Below, in pieces: positions 16,677-22,165 of a stretch of 22,165 nt of DNA (its first letter is position 1; every line of letters begins with the position of its first letter). Source of the DNA: Veillonellaceae bacterium. Its GTDB lineage: Bacteria; Bacillota_C; Negativicutes; UBA1444. The stretch spans positions 1 through 22,165 of the forward strand of contig JAAZNU010000017.1 of the NCBI GenBank assembly GCA_012798135.1, read 5' to 3'. Position numbers and translations under genes: made by a program. The notes under the pieces are model-generated. The model made no database searches and was not told the DNA's origin. It saw only the letters and a list, made by a program, of their open reading frames with translations.

Positions 16677-17507
16677 TTAATAGGGCTGGATGGATAGCGC
16701 TGCGGCTTCAGCGGCGCAATTACGGACAGGCGCCAGTCCTTTGGCCCGAATCGCCGCCAATTCACCTTTTGCCGTCGCCAAGTCCGCCAAGAACTCGGGT
16801 TTGGTATGCAGCCGGGCGACTGTGGCCGCCGCCATGACCCGCCCCCATTCCACATCGCTGTACCAATGATGGTTGCAAACATTGCGACTTTCGCCATAAG
16901 CACGGCCGCGCAGAAGGATAGCATCGGCATCGCCAGGCGAAATCTCCGCCAGGATCAAGGCCCAAGTCCAGCCGATGGCGGTATGTCCGGAAGGATAGGA
17001 GCCGCCTTTGGCCAATTCTTTTGCTGTCTCCGGCGCACACATCGGTTCCCCGTTCACCATGAACGGACGTGGCCGCTGATAATAACTTTTGGCGGCTTTG
17101 GTTGCATCGCTGGAATCTGTCCGCACGCGGCGCAGCAAGCGATAAAGAACAGGTGTATCCTTTTCCGTAATAGGCGCATTCAATGAGCAAGAATAAACGC
17201 CTGCAGCATGGGGAAACGACAGATCATAATCGGACAGAGCTAATTCGAAGCGGGCAGTATCACGCACCCCAAAAGTTCTGATGGCTACATCCTCATCCAG
17301 GTTCATTGCGGCGGACCCTTCCGCCGGCGGCGGTGGAAGAATCATCATCCCATCGGGGAGTTCGCTCTTCGCGAGATATCCCGGCAGTTTGACCGTGGTG
17401 GAAGCCGTCGTAGCTGCAGCAGCGCCAACCCCGCCGACCAGCAGGCTTCCCGCCAATACGATAACCAGAAGCATGGCACAGTGGACTAAGGATTTATGCT
17501 TGAACAC
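16677..17507 (-). CDS. Exported class A non-specific acid phosphatase (PAP2 superfamily)
   Basis: This 276-residue protein has a signal peptide (about 1-32). Its vanadium-haloperoxidase-type phosphatase signature is complete: KSYYQRPRP gives K140, R147 and P148; GSYPSGHT gives S173, G174 and H175; SRNVCNHHWYSD gives S207, R208, the nucleophile H214 and D218. GSYPSGHT is the class A acid phosphatase hallmark (PhoN/PhoC type). The enzyme would release phosphate from organic esters outside the membrane. The start is GTG 17507 behind AGGAGGGG; no ATG fits. It follows the cyclase-family gene by 111 bp in the same direction. No terminator was found in that gap, so read-through from the fluoride operon is possible, but a promoter of its own cannot be ruled out. 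It ends at the bidirectional terminator. Confidence 0.92.
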   Translation of the reverse strand: MFKHKSLVHCAMLLVIVLAGSLLVGGVGAAAATTASTTVKLPGYLAKSELPDGMMILPPPPAEGSAAMNLDEDVAIRTFGVRDTARFELALSDYDLSFPHAAGVYSCSLNAPITEKDTPVLYRLLRRVRTDSSDATKAAKSYYQRPRPFMVNGEPMCAPETAKELAKGGSYPSGHTAIGWTWALILAEISPGDADAILLRGRAYGESRNVCNHHWYSDVEWGRVMAAATVARLHTKPEFLADLATAKGELAAIRAKGLAPVRNCAAEAAALSIQPY

Positions 17508-17618
17508 AGGGCATCCCCTCCTCTCCTAATACTGTTTATGTTCGCCTTGATTTTCCATGTTCCTGTCCCGGCTCTCGTACCCCCGTCGACGAATCGTCAC
17601 GCTCGAAAAAACGCCTTT

Positions 17619-18452
17619 TTATGGCAGAATGGCGAAAACTCTGGCGGGAAAGCCGGATCCGGCTTTGACATTCGGGAATGTCACAATCGCCAACGCCCCG
17701 TATTCCGGCACTTGGTCGAGATTCGCGAGCAGTTCGATCTGAAAATGGTTTTGATGCAAAATATAGGATTCCAGAGAATAGTCATCCTTGCTGGTGGCGA
17801 TTCCCGGATCGGTATCCGTCGTCTCATGGCCGGAAGCTGTAATTTTGCAATCCTCATAGAGATATTTCAGCACGTCAAGACTCCAGCCGGGATAATGCGA
17901 TATACCCCCGGCATCTTTATTGGCCATCGCTGCTACATTTGGCCAGCGTTTCGACCAATCCGTGCGCATAGCTACGAAGGCCCCCGCCGGAATCTTGCCA
18001 TGCCGCGACTCCCAGGCTTTTACGTCGCTGAGCGTTACAGTATAATCCGCATTTTTTCCGACGCTTTCATGCACATCCAGCACTACCAGCGGTAAAACCA
18101 TTTCCTTGGGACTAATCTGTTCAACCGTGCGCAAGCCCGCCGCAAAGTGCGCCGGCGGGTCCACATGGGTTCCCCACTGCCCCACGTGCGTGTATGAATG
18201 CACCAGGAACCCGTCTTTTGCATAGGAAAACACCTGCTCCCGCTTTTCGTCGGCAAACCCTTTCCAGTGGGGAATCCCCGGTTCAAAGGCATGCGTCAGG
18301 TCGACAAACTGTTTACTTCGGATGATCTTCCATGCGTCCGCTAAATCAGGGCGACCTTGACCCGCTTGCGAAACCGGAACGTAATACAAAAACAGCAGTA
18401 GTGTCAGCGTCAGAATTGCACCTTTTTTCAACCTGCGTTCCACTCCCTCCAT
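17619..18452 (-). CDS. Exported cyclase-family (kynurenine formamidase-like) metal hydrolase
   Basis: This protein belongs to the cyclase family PF04199, which includes kynurenine formamidase and isatin hydrolase. It has 277 residues from ATG 18452. Residues 1-32 hold a signal peptide with a KK n-region and an S-Q-A-G-type cleavage site. The family metal site is seen as GTHVDPPAHF (H96, D98, H102). Later conserved parts are GHETTDTDPG near 208 and FQIELLANLDQVPEYG near 237-252. The substrate is unknown; an exported location is less common for formamidases. The start is uncertain: GGAGGGAG lies inside codons 2-4, so ATG 18452 has no ribosome site of its own, while TTG 18431 (codon 8, giving MKKGAI) is 14 nt beyond GGAGG. 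The gene begins 10 bp after the HAD gene, so it is clearly in the same operon. Confidence 0.88.
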   Translation of the reverse strand: MEGVERRLKKGAILTLTLLLFLYYVPVSQAGQGRPDLADAWKIIRSKQFVDLTHAFEPGIPHWKGFADEKREQVFSYAKDGFLVHSYTHVGQWGTHVDPPAHFAAGLRTVEQISPKEMVLPLVVLDVHESVGKNADYTVTLSDVKAWESRHGKIPAGAFVAMRTDWSKRWPNVAAMANKDAGGISHYPGWSLDVLKYLYEDCKITASGHETTDTDPGIATSKDDYSLESYILHQNHFQIELLANLDQVPEYGALAIVTFPNVKAGSGFPARVFAILP

Positions 18453-18462
18453 ATCATCACTG

Positions 18463-18936
18463 CTACGGCCGCAAAGTCGCGACCAAGCGCAACGGTTCCA
18501 GCAACAGATCCAGGGCGTCGTCGGGAGAACCGACGACAATATTGGACGCGGCCAGCAGGCCGGAATTGGCGCCCTCCGATCCCAGCACGCAGATGCGCAG
18601 CCCCGCCGCCATAAACATCGCCTGATCGTTGACGCCATTGCCAACGGCCACCGTGTTCTCGGCCCCCCACTCGTGCACATACTGCGCTTTCTCCTTGCCG
18701 GTCGCTCCCTCGGGCAGTACGATCAGCTCGACCCCGGCCACACCGGCCAGCTCCTGTTTCGCCTGCCCAAACGTATCCGCTGTAATGATCGCCACATGAA
18801 CCTGTGTCGCCAAGACCGCCAATTTTTTCTTGACCGGTTCCCTCATTCGCCCGGCCTCAGCCAAAGTCCCGTTATAGTCAAATACGACATGCTCAATGGT
18901 AAGCTTCCGGCCTTGCGGCAGCGCCACCTCCATCAT
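18463..18936 (-). CDS. Soluble HAD-superfamily phosphatase (P-type-ATPase-like P domain)
   Basis: This 157-residue HAD protein without a large cap resembles the soluble P-type ATPase-like phosphatases (COG4087 type). Motif I is FDYNGTLA, with nucleophile D20 and DxNGT in place of the usual DxDGT or DKTGT. Motif II is the threonine T52 in IITADT, motif III a lysine near K81-K83, and motif IV GNGVNDQAMF with D104. The second motif I aspartate is replaced by N22, as in P-type ATPase-like members where this residue is T. The frame opens at GTG 18966, but AAGGAG is placed 8 nt before ATG 18936, so that start is chosen. The gene lies 36 bp after crcB and 10 bp before the cyclase-family gene. The substrate is unknown. 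Confidence 0.88.
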   Translation of the reverse strand: MMEVALPQGRKLTIEHVVFDYNGTLAEAGRMREPVKKKLAVLATQVHVAIITADTFGQAKQELAGVAGVELIVLPEGATGKEKAQYVHEWGAENTVAVGNGVNDQAMFMAAGLRICVLGSEGANSGLLAASNIVVGSPDDALDLLLEPLRLVATLRP

Positions 18937-18972
18937 TTTGCCCACTCCTTCCGTTTTCTCATTCACCCGTAC

Positions 18973-19353
18973 TCAGATCAACCGGGCGCCAACGATGCCC
19001 AGCCAGGTCGCACCCAACCCCACGCCCAGATTCAGTGCGACATTGAAAAACGCCGGCAGTACCTCGGCATCTTCCATCAAGCGCAGCGTTTCATACCCGA
19101 AAGACGAGAAGGTTGTGAGCCCGCCCAAGAATCCCACGGCCACAACCAGACGCCAATACGGGCTCACAATCAACCGTTCCGTCGTCAGTGTCAGGAAAAC
19201 CCCGATGATAAAACAGCCGACAACATTCACAATCAACGTCCCCAGCGGAAACTCGGCGCCAAAGCGCCCGGCGGCCCAGCCGGAAACCAGATATCTCGTA
19301 CATGCGCCAATCGCACCGCCAACCGCCACCGCCAACAAATTCAACAACATCAT
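18973..19353 (-). CDS. crcB: Fluoride ion channel CrcB/Fluc
   Basis: CrcB (Fluc) is a small four-helix membrane protein that works as a dual-topology dimer and lets fluoride leave the cell. The 126 residues contain the family marks: GGAIGACTRY with R20, GTLIVNVVGCF with the pore asparagine N43, and TTFSSFGYET with phenylalanines F82 and F85, which match the fluoride-lining F-box. Four hydrophobic segments are apparent (about 3-24, 36-58, 66-88 and 100-124). Only one copy is present, so it probably acts as a homodimer. ATG 19353 has only a weak GGGGTGA site, and ATG 19350 is an alternative. It lies 29 bp after the DUF190 gene and is under the fluoride riboswitch, the classical target of that RNA. 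Confidence 0.96.
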   Translation of the reverse strand: MMLLNLLAVAVGGAIGACTRYLVSGWAAGRFGAEFPLGTLIVNVVGCFIIGVFLTLTTERLIVSPYWRLVVAVGFLGGLTTFSSFGYETLRLMEDAEVLPAFFNVALNLGVGLGATWLGIVGARLI

Positions 19354-19382
19354 TTCACCCCATGTTCTGCCCCGCGCGCCAG

Positions 19383-19730
19383 TCAGCGTTTGGGCGGCTT
19401 CTTCCCGTATTTTATGACCTCGATATCATCAATGGTGACCATGCCCTCTTCCAGCATTTCATCCAAATAAGGCAATAATTTATTGATATATTCCTCGCTG
19501 TCGATAATCTCGACCAGCACGGGCAAATCACTCGACAGATCGACGATCGACGCCGTATGGATCCGGCTGTTGGCCCCGTAGCCCATCACGCCGCGAAATA
19601 CGGTAGCTCCCGCCATATCCAGTTCCTTGGCCTTGGTCACGATGGCGTGGTACAGGGAATGCTGCTTCCAGTGATCGGTTTCTCCAATATAAATCCGCAG
19701 TCGTTTGGCCTGACTCGCAATTTTAGGCAT
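19383..19730 (-). CDS. DUF190 family PII-like protein
   Basis: This 115-residue protein of family DUF190 (PF02641) is thought to have a PII-like ferredoxin fold. Recognisable parts are the RLRIYIGETDHW start, HAIVTKAKELDMAGATVFRGVMGYG in the middle and LPVLVEIIDSEEYI before the last helix and strand. It has no membrane segment. DUF190 genes are often found next to crcB, and here the gene is the first one after the fluoride riboswitch and 29 bp upstream of crcB. A role in modulating fluoride export is a reasonable guess from this context; no mechanism is known. ATG 19730 has GGGAGGGG at good spacing. Confidence 0.9.
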   Translation of the reverse strand: MPKIASQAKRLRIYIGETDHWKQHSLYHAIVTKAKELDMAGATVFRGVMGYGANSRIHTASIVDLSSDLPVLVEIIDSEEYINKLLPYLDEMLEEGMVTIDDIEVIKYGKKPPKR

Positions 19731-19771
19731 GTTCTTCCCCTCCCTAGCTTCCGCGTTTTATTCCGCCCGTT

Positions 19772-19810
19772 AAAATGAAAAACTCCTACCAGCATGGACC
19801 TGGTAGGAGT
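19772..19810 (-). terminator. Riboswitch expression-platform terminator
   Basis: Read leftward, ACTCCTACCA (19810-19801) pairs perfectly with its complement (19791-19782) around a 9-nt loop, followed by TTTTCATTTTA. The 5' arm is also the 3' part of the fluoride aptamer, so the hairpin and the ligand-bound aptamer exclude each other. This predicts termination without fluoride and read-through with fluoride. Confidence 0.9.
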
Positions 19811-19852
19811 CATTACCGCATTTGCGGATTTCAAGGCGAACTCCATCGCCAT
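19800..19852 (-). promoter_or_regulatory. Fluoride riboswitch (crcB motif)
   Basis: The leftward RNA matches the crcB motif part by part. GGCGATGG opens it, with GGCG pairing to CGCC at 19838-19835. A hairpin CCGC-AAAT-GCGG follows, then TAATGACTCC, whose ACTCC can pair back to GGAGT next to the GATGG to form the pseudoknot. Length (51 nt) and order agree with the fluoride aptamers studied in Thermotoga and Pseudomonas. It lies about 20 nt after the predicted transcription start and ahead of DUF190-crcB, as expected. Confidence 0.95.
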
Positions 19853-19871
19853 TTCATGCAGTTGTTATCTG

Positions 19872-19889
19872 CTGCCATTATAACGGCAG
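19872..19889. promoter_or_regulatory. Palindrome covering the -10 box (candidate operator)
   Basis: CTGCC-N8-GGCAG forms an 18-bp near-perfect palindrome with a single mismatched symmetric pair. It is centred on the TATAAT of the riboswitch promoter. A dimeric repressor bound here would block initiation, but the symmetry could also be chance around an AT-rich core. Confidence 0.35.
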
Positions 19890-19906
19890 AGGTGAACCGA
19901 CGTCAA
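19877..19906 (-). promoter_or_regulatory. Sigma-A promoter of the fluoride operon
   Basis: TTGACG (19906-19901), an 18-bp spacer and TATAAT (19882-19877), read leftward, make a near-consensus sigma-A promoter. The start point would be near 19870, giving a leader of about 140 nt to the DUF190 start codon that contains the whole riboswitch and its terminator. Confidence 0.85.
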
Positions 19907-19970
19907 TCCACAGATTTTTTCAGGCCCACTTTTTCATGCTTTCGCGGTAGAGGAGTCGACCCACAACGGA

Positions 19971-20918
19971 TTAGCTTTGCAACCCCGTGTTTTCGTCAAC
20001 CCCCATCATGATATTCATACACTGTACGGCTGCTCCAGATGCGCCTTTGCCAAGATTATCAAAGCGAGTTACCACTAATATCTGCTCATTCGTGCCAAAC
20101 ACACAAAGTTCAATGCGGTTGGTATCGTTGCAGCATTCCACCTGAAAGAAACCGTCTTCTAATGTAGCTTCCGCATCAAACGGCATAACCCTGATGAATT
20201 TTTCCGTAGCATAGTATTCTGCCAAAAAATCTCTAATCTGAGCAGCGTTCATCGGTTTCTTGAAAAAACGAGAAAACAGAGGAACCATAACGCCCATTCC
20301 CTTATAATAGTCGGCAACGATGGGAAGAAACGCAGGTGGATACTGAAGCCCCGTCGACACCTGCATTTCCGGCAAATGTTTGTGTTGCATGCTAAGCGCG
20401 TATGGTCTCGGAATATTTACAGTTTTGCCGTCCGCGTTCTCGTATTTGTTAATTAAGCTCTTGCCACCACCGCTATAGCCGGTTAAAGAGGTGCAGGTAA
20501 GCGGGTAATTCATAGGAATAATGCCAGATTTAACCAGGGGATACACCCCTGTGATAAAGCCTGTCGCATGACAACCCGGCACTGTCACCCGTTGGGAAAA
20601 CCTGATTTTTTCACGATGTTCGGGACTCAGTTCAGGCAAGCCATACGCCCAGTCCGGATGTGTCCGATGCGCCGTACTGGCATCAATTACCCGAGTATGT
20701 TCGTTATTTATTAAAGATACTGCTTCCCGCGCAGCAACATCCGGCAAGCAAAGAAAGACGATATCAGCGCCGTTCAGCAGCCGACTTCGTTCTAACAGAT
20801 CTTTGCGTCTATCGGGATCAATATTTAACCAATCAATATCGGATCGTTTTGCTAAGTATTCATGAATTTTTAGCCCTGTCGTCCCTTCTTGCCCATCAAC
20901 AAAAATCTTTTGTTTCAT
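19971..20918 (-). CDS. argC: N-acetyl-gamma-glutamyl-phosphate reductase, type 2
   Basis: ArgC (EC 1.2.1.38) reduces N-acetylglutamyl-phosphate to the semialdehyde with NADPH in arginine synthesis. At 315 residues it fits the shorter type 2 form. The N-terminal nucleotide loop reads VDGQEGTTG (7-15), the family's DASTAHR is at 79-85, and the catalytic cysteine is C116 in VPGCHATG. The later SLTGYSGGGK and PHxxQH-like ALSMQHKHLPEM parts are also present. The frame is open to an ATG at 20945, but AGGGGG is 6 nt before ATG 20918, so that start is used. No other arginine gene is in the window. Its base composition is visibly more AT-rich than the DNA left of 19906. No clear terminator follows the stop before the fluoride promoter. 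Confidence 0.94.
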   Translation of the reverse strand: MKQKIFVDGQEGTTGLKIHEYLAKRSDIDWLNIDPDRRKDLLERSRLLNGADIVFLCLPDVAAREAVSLINNEHTRVIDASTAHRTHPDWAYGLPELSPEHREKIRFSQRVTVPGCHATGFITGVYPLVKSGIIPMNYPLTCTSLTGYSGGGKSLINKYENADGKTVNIPRPYALSMQHKHLPEMQVSTGLQYPPAFLPIVADYYKGMGVMVPLFSRFFKKPMNAAQIRDFLAEYYATEKFIRVMPFDAEATLEDGFFQVECCNDTNRIELCVFGTNEQILVVTRFDNLGKGASGAAVQCMNIMMGVDENTGLQS

Positions 20919-20946
20919 AATTACCCCCTTTTTACTCGGCTTCATA

Positions 20947-20975
20947 ATAATACATCAAATAATTTTTTCATGCAA
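20947..20975 (-). promoter_or_regulatory. Candidate sigma-A promoter for argC
   Basis: Read leftward, TTGCAT (20975-20970), 17 bp and TATTAT (20952-20947) lie in an AT-rich stretch about 30 nt before the argC ribosome site. The rest of the gap to the MBL gene (20976-21152) holds an FseI-type GGCCGGCC palindrome and a small CGCG-ATTT-CGCG hairpin at about 21109-21120, but no gene. Confidence 0.5.
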
Positions 20976-21152
20976 CAAAACTTCTCAAGGCCGGCCCCTT
21001 CACAGGTCCCCATCCACAAATATGCGCAAAATTATGGACACTACCTAGCCACGCCTCGCCCTGCTGTCGCCCATCGGAGGTGCCCGAAAAAGGTCAATAT
21101 GAGAACAACCGCGATTTCGCGCTATATATTTCATCTGCTGCATCAAACGTTT

Positions 21153-21959
21153 TTATGCCCGCGCCCATAATAGCATATTGTTTTCAAAACGGGCGGTTAA
21201 CCTGCCAGTGTCTTTCAACCACGCAAGATAGGAACGCACGGTACTGCCGACAAGAACGTACTGTTCGAAATTCATCGTTAAATTGTAATGTGCGAACAGC
21301 TTTTGCAGGATCGCTTCAAAGCAGCGCGCCTCGTGGCATAGCTCTGTGATTTTCTCCGCAGTTTCTAAGACTTTATCAATGTTATATTGCGCTAGCTGTT
21401 CGATATCTTCCGTTGCTTGTGCATGCGCCGGTATAAACATTTTGGCTGTCAGCGATTTGACCATGTCGAGCGTTTTCAAGTAAGCGGCGACATCGTAGAT
21501 AAAGCTGATCTGATACTTGTCGAGAATTTCTTTGTTGAAAAGGCAATCGGCCAAATAAATTATATTATCCGGCGTTTTAAACCCGACCATGTCGAAAAAG
21601 TGACCGGGCAGTTCTATCATTTCAAATCCTGCCGGCAAATGCTCTTTTGTCAGCTGTTCGACGTTGCTTTCCTGAGCCATAAGAAACTTATGCTTTAATT
21701 CTTTGGGCGGAAAAGCGCCGTAGAGAAAAGACGGCTCTAAAACCGGGTATTGGGTAAAAGCGCATTCAACACCGGGCGCGTAGATTTTGCAGCCGGTTTG
21801 TTTCTGCAGAAACTGGTTGCCGCCGATATGGTCGGCGTTGGAGTGCGTGTTGTAAATAGCGGTCAAACGCCAAGTGTTGGCGTCCAAAATCTGTCGAACC
21901 TTTCTTCCGGCGTCCTTATCGTTGCCACTGTCAATTAAACAAACATCAGTGTCGTTCAA
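21153..21959 (-). CDS. MBL-fold metallo-hydrolase, start codon apparently disrupted
   Basis: This is a metallo-beta-lactamase-fold hydrolase, 268 residues from the first in-frame start (TTG 21959). The metal motif is THSNADHIGG: H39, D43 and H44 are present, and N41 stands where most members have the second histidine. Further ligands are H120 in LPGHFFDM, D138 in LADCLF and H179 in PAHA. The substrate is unknown; relatives have glyoxalase II-like architecture. The sequence before TTG is also clearly coding: about 23 in-frame codons (ending SPAKIGLIK) supply the first beta strands, yet hold no ATG, GTG or TTG. ATG 22027 lies one base out of frame at the expected place. The gene is thus either frameshifted, mis-sequenced or started at a rare codon. 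It is followed at 21152 by a 234-bp gap and argC. Confidence 0.82.
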   Translation of the reverse strand: MNDTDVCLIDSGNDKDAGRKVRQILDANTWRLTAIYNTHSNADHIGGNQFLQKQTGCKIYAPGVECAFTQYPVLEPSFLYGAFPPKELKHKFLMAQESNVEQLTKEHLPAGFEMIELPGHFFDMVGFKTPDNIIYLADCLFNKEILDKYQISFIYDVAAYLKTLDMVKSLTAKMFIPAHAQATEDIEQLAQYNIDKVLETAEKITELCHEARCFEAILQKLFAHYNLTMNFEQYVLVGSTVRSYLAWLKDTGRLTARFENNMLLWARA

Positions 21960-22061
21960 CTTTATGAGCCCGATTTTTGCCGGACTTTGGATATAATAAC
22001 TTTTTTCGGAAACCTGTATTAATTCATACCTGAATCCGTGATCAAATTGACAAATTTCAAG

Positions 22062-22145
22062 GAATCACAAGGCTGAAAGTCGAATAAATACAGGGGATGA
22101 CAAGGGTTTGTCAGTCATCTTAGACTTTCACCTCAGGGGTGATTC
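22062..22145. repeat. Nested inverted repeat upstream of rightward gene
   Basis: Three nested complementary pairs line up around one centre: GAATCAC (22062-22068) with GTGATTC (22139-22145), TGAAAGTC (22074-22081) with GACTTTCA (22123-22130), and GATGAC (22096-22101) with GTCATC (22114-22119), with an alternative inner TGACAA/TTGTCA hairpin. The whole 84-nt element can fold into one long interrupted hairpin. Its right arm includes the AGGGGTGAT ribosome site of the next gene. It could be a structured leader, the end of a mobile element or a regulatory DNA site. Confidence 0.6.
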
Positions 22146-22147
22146 TG

Positions 22148-22165
22148 ATGAAAATACACTTTACC
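22148..22165 (+). CDS. Start of a rightward gene, cut by the window end
   Basis: ATG 22148 follows AGGGGTGAT, a near-consensus ribosome site at good spacing, and opens a frame (MKIHFT) that runs off the end of the window. Six codons do not allow a family call. The position directly after the nested inverted repeat suggests that the repeat affects its translation, or that gene and repeat belong to one mobile unit. Confidence 0.4.

Noticed and set aside
17508..17618. Possible terminator between the cyclase-family and acid phosphatase genes
   Set aside because: Only a 4-5 bp GACGA/TCGTC stem with a minimal loop is present, and the nearby T-run lies on the wrong side of it.
18453..18680. Upstream extension of the cyclase-family frame
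   Set aside because: The first 76 codons are an out-of-frame reading of the HAD gene, rich in Arg, Cys and Trp; the signal peptide begins only after 18452.
21109..21120. CGCG-ATTT-CGCG hairpin downstream of the MBL gene
   Set aside because: The stem is only 4 bp and no T-run follows in the leftward direction, so it is not convincing as a terminator.
22047..22052. A perfect TTGACA -35 box before the rightward gene
   Set aside because: No acceptable -10 element lies 15-19 bp downstream, so it was not called as a promoter.

Overview
The window looks like chromosomal DNA of an anaerobic, fairly GC-rich Bacillota (Firmicutes) member. The signs are a rubrerythrin, a GlgC/GlgD pair (GlgD is a Bacillota trait), Asp23/Gls24 and DUF2225 proteins, strong AGGAGG ribosome sites and frequent TTG starts. 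The glgBCDAP order followed by a fused GH13-GH77 enzyme would fit Negativicutes or related Clostridia. That placement is inference; no marker gene is present to settle it.

Left part (1-13102): the C-terminal half of a rubrerythrin reads rightward. Facing it is a long leftward glycogen operon, read from 13102 down to 1592: glgB, glgC, glgD, glgA, glgP, then one polypeptide joining an alpha-amylase-type domain to a 4-alpha-glucanotransferase. Together these make ADP-glucose, polymerise and branch it, and later phosphorolyse and debranch the polymer. A DUF2225 gene and a broken sbcD-FGGY-kinase chimera trail the operon. Upstream of glgB lie an M48 metalloprotease and a secreted two-domain KNH-like protein in the same orientation. 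They are separated from glgB by a compact UUCG-loop terminator.

Middle (14937-16649): a divergent region leads rightward to an Asp23/Gls24 protein, a winged-helix-like protein with one C-terminal membrane helix, and a GNAT acetyltransferase. A bidirectional terminator follows.

Fluoride cluster (16677-19906): a sigma-A promoter, a fluoride (crcB-type) riboswitch with an overlapping terminator, then DUF190, the CrcB fluoride channel, a soluble HAD phosphatase, an exported cyclase-family hydrolase and, after a 111-bp gap, an exported class A acid phosphatase. This is the most interesting regulated unit. The channel is the known target; the downstream enzymes would be unusual passengers.

Right end (19971-22165): visibly more AT-rich DNA with a type 2 argC and an MBL-fold hydrolase whose start seems to have been lost by a one-base shift. 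Last come an 85-nt nested inverted repeat and the first six codons of a rightward gene whose ribosome site lies inside the repeat. No tRNA, rRNA, CRISPR array or complete insertion sequence was seen.
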